DNA from: Owenweeksia sp965214115
Lineage (GTDB): Bacteria; Bacteroidota; Bacteroidia; Flavobacteriales; Schleiferiaceae
Length of the DNA stretch: 64,000 nucleotides
Assembly (NCBI GenBank): GCA_965214115.1
Contig: CBDCAU010000008.1
Span: 496,001 to 560,000, forward strand
Direction of reading: 5' to 3'
Under the pieces are notes generated by a model. The model saw nothing but the letters and a program-made list of their open reading frames with translations. It was not told where the DNA came from and did not search any database. Made by a program: the position numbers and the translations under genes. Each line of letters starts with the position of its first letter. The stretch's first letter is position 1. Shown here one piece after another: positions 61,601-64,000 of this stretch.

Positions 61601-63244
61601 ACCCAGTTTTTGGTCACCGATACGCTGTATTCTTTTCCGGATCATATCCGAGGCGAGCCCCAAGTGTTTGCCGACACCATCCAGCTGCCGCCGCACAACC
61701 TGCCGCATTACGATCATCGCAAAATGCTGTGGGAAGCGTGGGATTCCATTTATTATCCCACCTCCCACACCCATCGCAGCGACTGGTTTGCCCATTCGGT
61801 CTATTTGGACGTGGACAGCGCGCGGAACATCCGGCCGGGCGCGTTCAAGAGCATCCGCTCGGCGATGCGGATGCCGCCGCAAGCCTTGGCGCTGCTGGCC
61901 AATCCCGCCAAGCGCGACAGTGTGATGAGCGCGCCAGAAACCTACGTTGAATTTGGCGAATTCTGTTTCAATTACGCCGCCATCCACGGGCGCAATCCGA
62001 ATATCCCCAAGAGCGACCTGCGCGTTCTGGACACTTCGCTGGTGGAAATGGGGATGGGCACCGTGCAGGCGATGAGCGGCGAAAACGAGGCCGACAAAAG
62101 CTGGTACGCGGGTTTGGCCAACCATCCCGCGCAAGCGCTGGGGATGATGCGCTCGGTGATGTATGACGGGCATATGGGGCTAGTGACCGACCAGCGCGGG
62201 GGCCACCGCGTGGGGCTGCACACGGCAGACCCTTCTATGATAATGGCTTTTGAAAGCACCATTAACAGCGACTTGCAGCGCAGCATCGAGGCGCAGTATT
62301 GGTGCGAATATTTCCGGCGTCGAGATTCTTCGCAGACCAATGGTACACATCCTTATTCAGGGCAGCCCATTGAGGTGAGACTGAAAAACTGCGCTTGGGA
62401 TTTGCACGAATACCGCACCTCCAACGGCAGCCAAGGGGGCAAGGCCGTGTATGGCAGCGCCGTGGCACCGGAGACGCACGCCAGCACCGAGGAAATGATG
62501 GAAGGCCTGCGCATCGTGCGCAGCAAGTGGCCCGACTATGAAGTGTATTGTTCGGAATACGGCTATGGCAATGCGCCGGGCGGCCGCTTCTCGGCCCGCA
62601 AAGAAGATTTGGGGATTTACAATGCCGCCACCGGCCAATACGAGCGCGACACCACTTATGATCTGCTGGATGCGCAGGCCTCCAATAACGATTGGGACAG
62701 TATGTTCCGCCACCGCTTTTTGGATCGTTTTTTCATCTACGAACTGGTCGATCGCGATAAGTATTACGCTCATATAGACACCACCACGCAGCCCTATAGC
62801 GTTGACCGCGACTCGGCTTGGAACTTCCAGTACCTGCCGTGGGGTTTTCCCTCGCACGGGCTGCGGGCGCATTTTAATTACGGCGGCGCAGAGGCAAGGC
62901 TGGCCACCGTGCCCAAGCCCGCTTGGTATTCGATGATGACGCTGACCGACGTGATCGGCAACAGCATTCAAGAGGATTATGTGGTGGACTGGCAGGACAG
63001 CGTGGCGATTTTCAAATACCGCGACACCGCGAATAATTACCTGACCTACGCCGTGCGACGCTTTTCGCAAAACAATGGGACGACGGCCAATTATTCCATC
63101 GACATCCCCTCCGAGGCTACCAAAATCACGCGGATAGAACCAGTGCGAAACGAGCCGGCCTTGAAAACCGAAAACCTCGGCGACTTGGAGGTGTACGTTA
63201 CGGATGTTCGGGAAAAGTACTTCCTGTTGAAGATTGAGCTTTAA
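58697..63244 (+). CDS. Giant secreted protein: beta-helix plus clan GH-A-like glycosidase domain
   Basis: 1515 residues. An N-terminal hydrophobic segment (WLAAALAFSAAGLVFFPT) acts as signal or anchor. About 41-130 is an Ig-like domain, 165-560 has repeated short strands typical of a right-handed beta-helix (LLGQTYLENQMIVLDGAAIA, VIIDSVEFSGAGG), 700-790 a discoidin-like part (NWFRFWASNDMVNWVPLTG), and 830-1400 a TIM-barrel candidate with MSGENEADKSW (Glu1131, acid/base candidate) and YEVYCSEYGYGNA (Glu1287, nucleophile candidate). A beta-sandwich end follows. No T9SS tail is visible. Probably a polysaccharide-degrading enzyme; substrate unknown. Confidence 0.75.
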   Translation: MVKHFHWLAAALAFSAAGLVFFPTGFWLNSSSEEAPGNNFPTVYLQAQDTARAYYVGDTFRFEALADDCDGTVRRVYFADSAQGILQQKSSYPFDFEYIATDTLWHSFYAIAVDDFGDSGISPMVKVRAFDFSSVAARPVYPTDSVVWVRTWGNAAPDSTFPSIKEAVDYLATFTWTDSVTVNLLGQTYLENQMIVLDGAAIASQKHLLRIVGGHHPFRISQQYKNGYSRWQATGGSAVLRVAMDNVIIDSVEFSGAGGPKNQGLVEWADNSCNLGLRHSAFAEGGTGLATSGTGQQGGFFYQMESHGLSGLTFNIGSSKNVGALAATSFAQRQEADYEHRQIVIDGLRVYPAANGPYHGGVSAYMTRGLRVSRMEIETRQIPLWVYGCREVEVKTVWVKAYGQNLAGGGGLEIKNSDSLNVAHCFLNSGNQSGAHNYFYFKDCQDIDFMHNTGLPNNPNDRLVKMENVARVNFRGNLLPGDLRPSSVEFATADSANWHSDYNVFAARGKYNAALELYNIPLGGGAAGNLKVTGLGGDNNFPLERDFQKYRQHCGQDGHSKFVFPSGNLVTLDSTVLQATSVGRNMVWEMFVEDSLELGGRKRTLPTDAGATDADAVPGARDAFCNTIFLCESCLPPAYQNPQPQNHPVAAVISRADIHSTIDIVRGHATNARGEAMDVKSMIDTSDVLFKTGGQIHKLKTKDPLRTWNVKFEEMRQGWKNPVNGIIEWKYPVGMDSIMVWTGSNVPGPDNWFRFWASNDMVNWVPLTGKLNWTFFRHFVNEAVSDTSKYHFFKAERGTIDINGHSGGLVTNGPLKIVLYGRRDSAKAFPAYLEKEQLPISHRTFGDAAGVNAYYFDSLQHVEQFNGVAQFVNYTWHFTGPGQPFAIAPSWMRSYTTIYKNGTKFSGPDGLPNQMLRAGMPQVYKHWQRNGVGFIFQRFQQNSDAYLLDSIQQYYVTSNWSDTATLTSTQFLVTDTLYSFPDHIRGEPQVFADTIQLPPHNLPHYDHRKMLWEAWDSIYYPTSHTHRSDWFAHSVYLDVDSARNIRPGAFKSIRSAMRMPPQALALLANPAKRDSVMSAPETYVEFGEFCFNYAAIHGRNPNIPKSDLRVLDTSLVEMGMGTVQAMSGENEADKSWYAGLANHPAQALGMMRSVMYDGHMGLVTDQRGGHRVGLHTADPSMIMAFESTINSDLQRSIEAQYWCEYFRRRDSSQTNGTHPYSGQPIEVRLKNCAWDLHEYRTSNGSQGGKAVYGSAVAPETHASTEEMMEGLRIVRSKWPDYEVYCSEYGYGNAPGGRFSARKEDLGIYNAATGQYERDTTYDLLDAQASNNDWDSMFRHRFLDRFFIYELVDRDKYYAHIDTTTQPYSVDRDSAWNFQYLPWGFPSHGLRAHFNYGGAEARLATVPKPAWYSMMTLTDVIGNSIQEDYVVDWQDSVAIFKYRDTANNYLTYAVRRFSQNNGTTANYSIDIPSEATKITRIEPVRNEPALKTENLGDLEVYVTDVREKYFLLKIEL

Positions 63245-63396
63245 GAAACAAGCGCCTGAAAAAAAGGTGGGGCGAAAGGTTGATTCTAAAAGAAACCGTT
63301 TTATAAACAGTGGTTCTTTCCAAAAGGCAACTTTTTTCAGAACTCAGGGTGGCGTGGCCAAAAATCTTAACAACATTTTAAAAACAACATTCTAAA

Positions 63397-63428
63397 AAAA
63401 AGAGGGCAGCTCAAGCCGCCCTCTTTTA
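63397..63428. terminator. Bidirectional terminator between the giant gene and the SDR gene
   Basis: AGAGGGC (63401-63407) pairs with GCCCTCT (63418-63424), flanked by A and T runs on both sides. Confidence 0.75.
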
Positions 63429-63471
63429 ATATTTGGGAGTCATTCTTGTTTTAGAATGAAAAAATCCGAAT

Positions 63472-64000
63472 TTATCCTTGGCTCGTAGGCCGCACCTGCA
63501 ATTCGTTTACGTTCACGCCCTCCGGTTGCGACAGTGCGTAATAAATCGCGTTGGCAATGTCTTCGCTGTCCAAGAAATCCACATCGCCAAAGTTGTCCTC
63601 AAAATCTTCCTTCAGCTCGTCGTCGGTGATGGATTCCATCAGTTCGGTTTCCACTGCGCCCGGCTCGATGCACGTCACGCGGATGCCTTGGTTGGCCGAA
63701 AGTTCCTGCCGCAGCCCGTCGCTCAGCGCGCGCACCGCAAATTTGGTAGCCGAATATACGGCGCTGCCCACCATTACTTCGCGGCCCGCCGTGCTTGAAA
63801 TATTGATGATGTGGCCGCTTTCCCGTTCCACCATTTGCGGCAGTACTTCCGCGAGGCAGTGCAACACGCCGTTGATGTTCACGTCCACCATTTTCAGCCA
63901 TTCGTCCACGTGCATATTTTTCATATAGCTCAGCGGCATTATCCCCGCGTTGTTGATCAAGATGTCGCAGGCCCCGAATTTTTCCTTGGCTTGCTGGGCC
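63472..64000 (-). CDS. SDR family oxidoreductase, partial (N-terminus beyond the window)
   Basis: The window holds the C-terminal 175 residues. ACDILINNAGIMPLSYMKNM, NISSTAGREVMVGSAVYSAT with the Tyr/Lys pair in YSATK, CIEPGAVETELMESITDDEL and EDIANAIYYALSQPEGVNVN match the classical SDR family (YdfG-like 3-hydroxy acid dehydrogenases). The Rossmann start lies outside. The window's end at 64000 cuts it in the middle of the frame, not at a break. Confidence 0.9.
   Translation of the reverse strand, partial: AQQAKEKFGACDILINNAGIMPLSYMKNMHVDEWLKMVDVNINGVLHCLAEVLPQMVERESGHIINISSTAGREVMVGSAVYSATKFAVRALSDGLRQELSANQGIRVTCIEPGAVETELMESITDDELKEDFEDNFGDVDFLDSEDIANAIYYALSQPEGVNVNELQVRPTSQG

Overview
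The window is bacterial chromosome from a member of the Bacteroidota, most like a marine or wastewater Saprospiria-type lineage, though class level is inference. Direct signs are four proteins with type IX secretion (T9SS) C-terminal sorting tails, lipoprotein signals, many genes without Shine-Dalgarno sequences, a recurring TAnnTTTG promoter -7 box, and families such as DUF3127, DUF4173, DUF4331 and DUF4890 that are typical of this phylum.

Layout. 0-3.8 kb: end of a T9SS protein, type I asparaginase, TatD nuclease and two DUF433/DUF5615 toxin-antitoxin pairs. This stretch is dense in one-base homopolymer frameshifts. 3.8-8.9 kb: accessory region with a cupin gene and its partial duplicate, a secreted protein with an in-frame stop, a HEPN-RES (NAD-degrading family) gene, DUF2442, a BRO/DinD-like gene and a YoeB-type toxin-antitoxin pair. 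9-13.6 kb: 2-oxoglutarate dehydrogenase E2 and E1. 13.7-22.4 kb: envelope and secreted proteins (DUF1573-T9SS, an outer-membrane barrel, MscS channel, DUF983, DUF3995), three paralogous secreted proteins sharing one N-terminus, and an 823-residue T9SS protein. 22.6-28.3 kb: a 24 x 8 bp tandem array in front of an ABC-F ATPase, then Aat transferase, AtoE transporter, DUF3127 and flavin reductase. 28.4-32.9 kb: tRNA-Leu with a degenerate neighbour, DUF4173 membrane protein, thioredoxin-like protein, an IS1595 remnant and a lipoprotein/small membrane protein pair, closed by a diverged second copy of the tRNA-Leu 3' end plus DUF4173 tail. 32.9-44.7 kb: propionyl-CoA carboxylase beta, cystathionine gamma-synthase/lyase, an AAA-DUF4143 ATPase, DMT transporter, YicC, methylmalonyl-CoA epimerase, HAD hydrolase, tRNA-Met, PhoD phosphatase and HemJ. 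44.8-49.6 kb: DUF4331/TPR set, a geranylgeranyl-reductase-like flavoprotein and an UPF0173 hydrolase. 49.7-58.5 kb: nucleotide-sugar genes (RfbB; DegT-Ugd-Uxs-GalE operon) and Kdo transferase. 58.7-63.2 kb: a 1515-residue secreted glycosidase-like protein. The window ends inside an SDR gene.

How genes fit together. SucA/OdhB make the TCA-cycle complex; PCC beta and methylmalonyl-CoA epimerase belong to propionyl-CoA to succinyl-CoA conversion but are not adjacent. Ugd-Uxs-GalE-DegT with RfbB and KdtA serve surface polysaccharide/LPS synthesis. The most unusual pattern is three small accessory segments (cupin, odhB, tRNA-Leu loci), each lying between an intact gene and a second, partial copy of that gene's 3' end. 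This is what single-crossover (Campbell-type) integration of circular DNA, or 3'-end-targeted integration, would leave.
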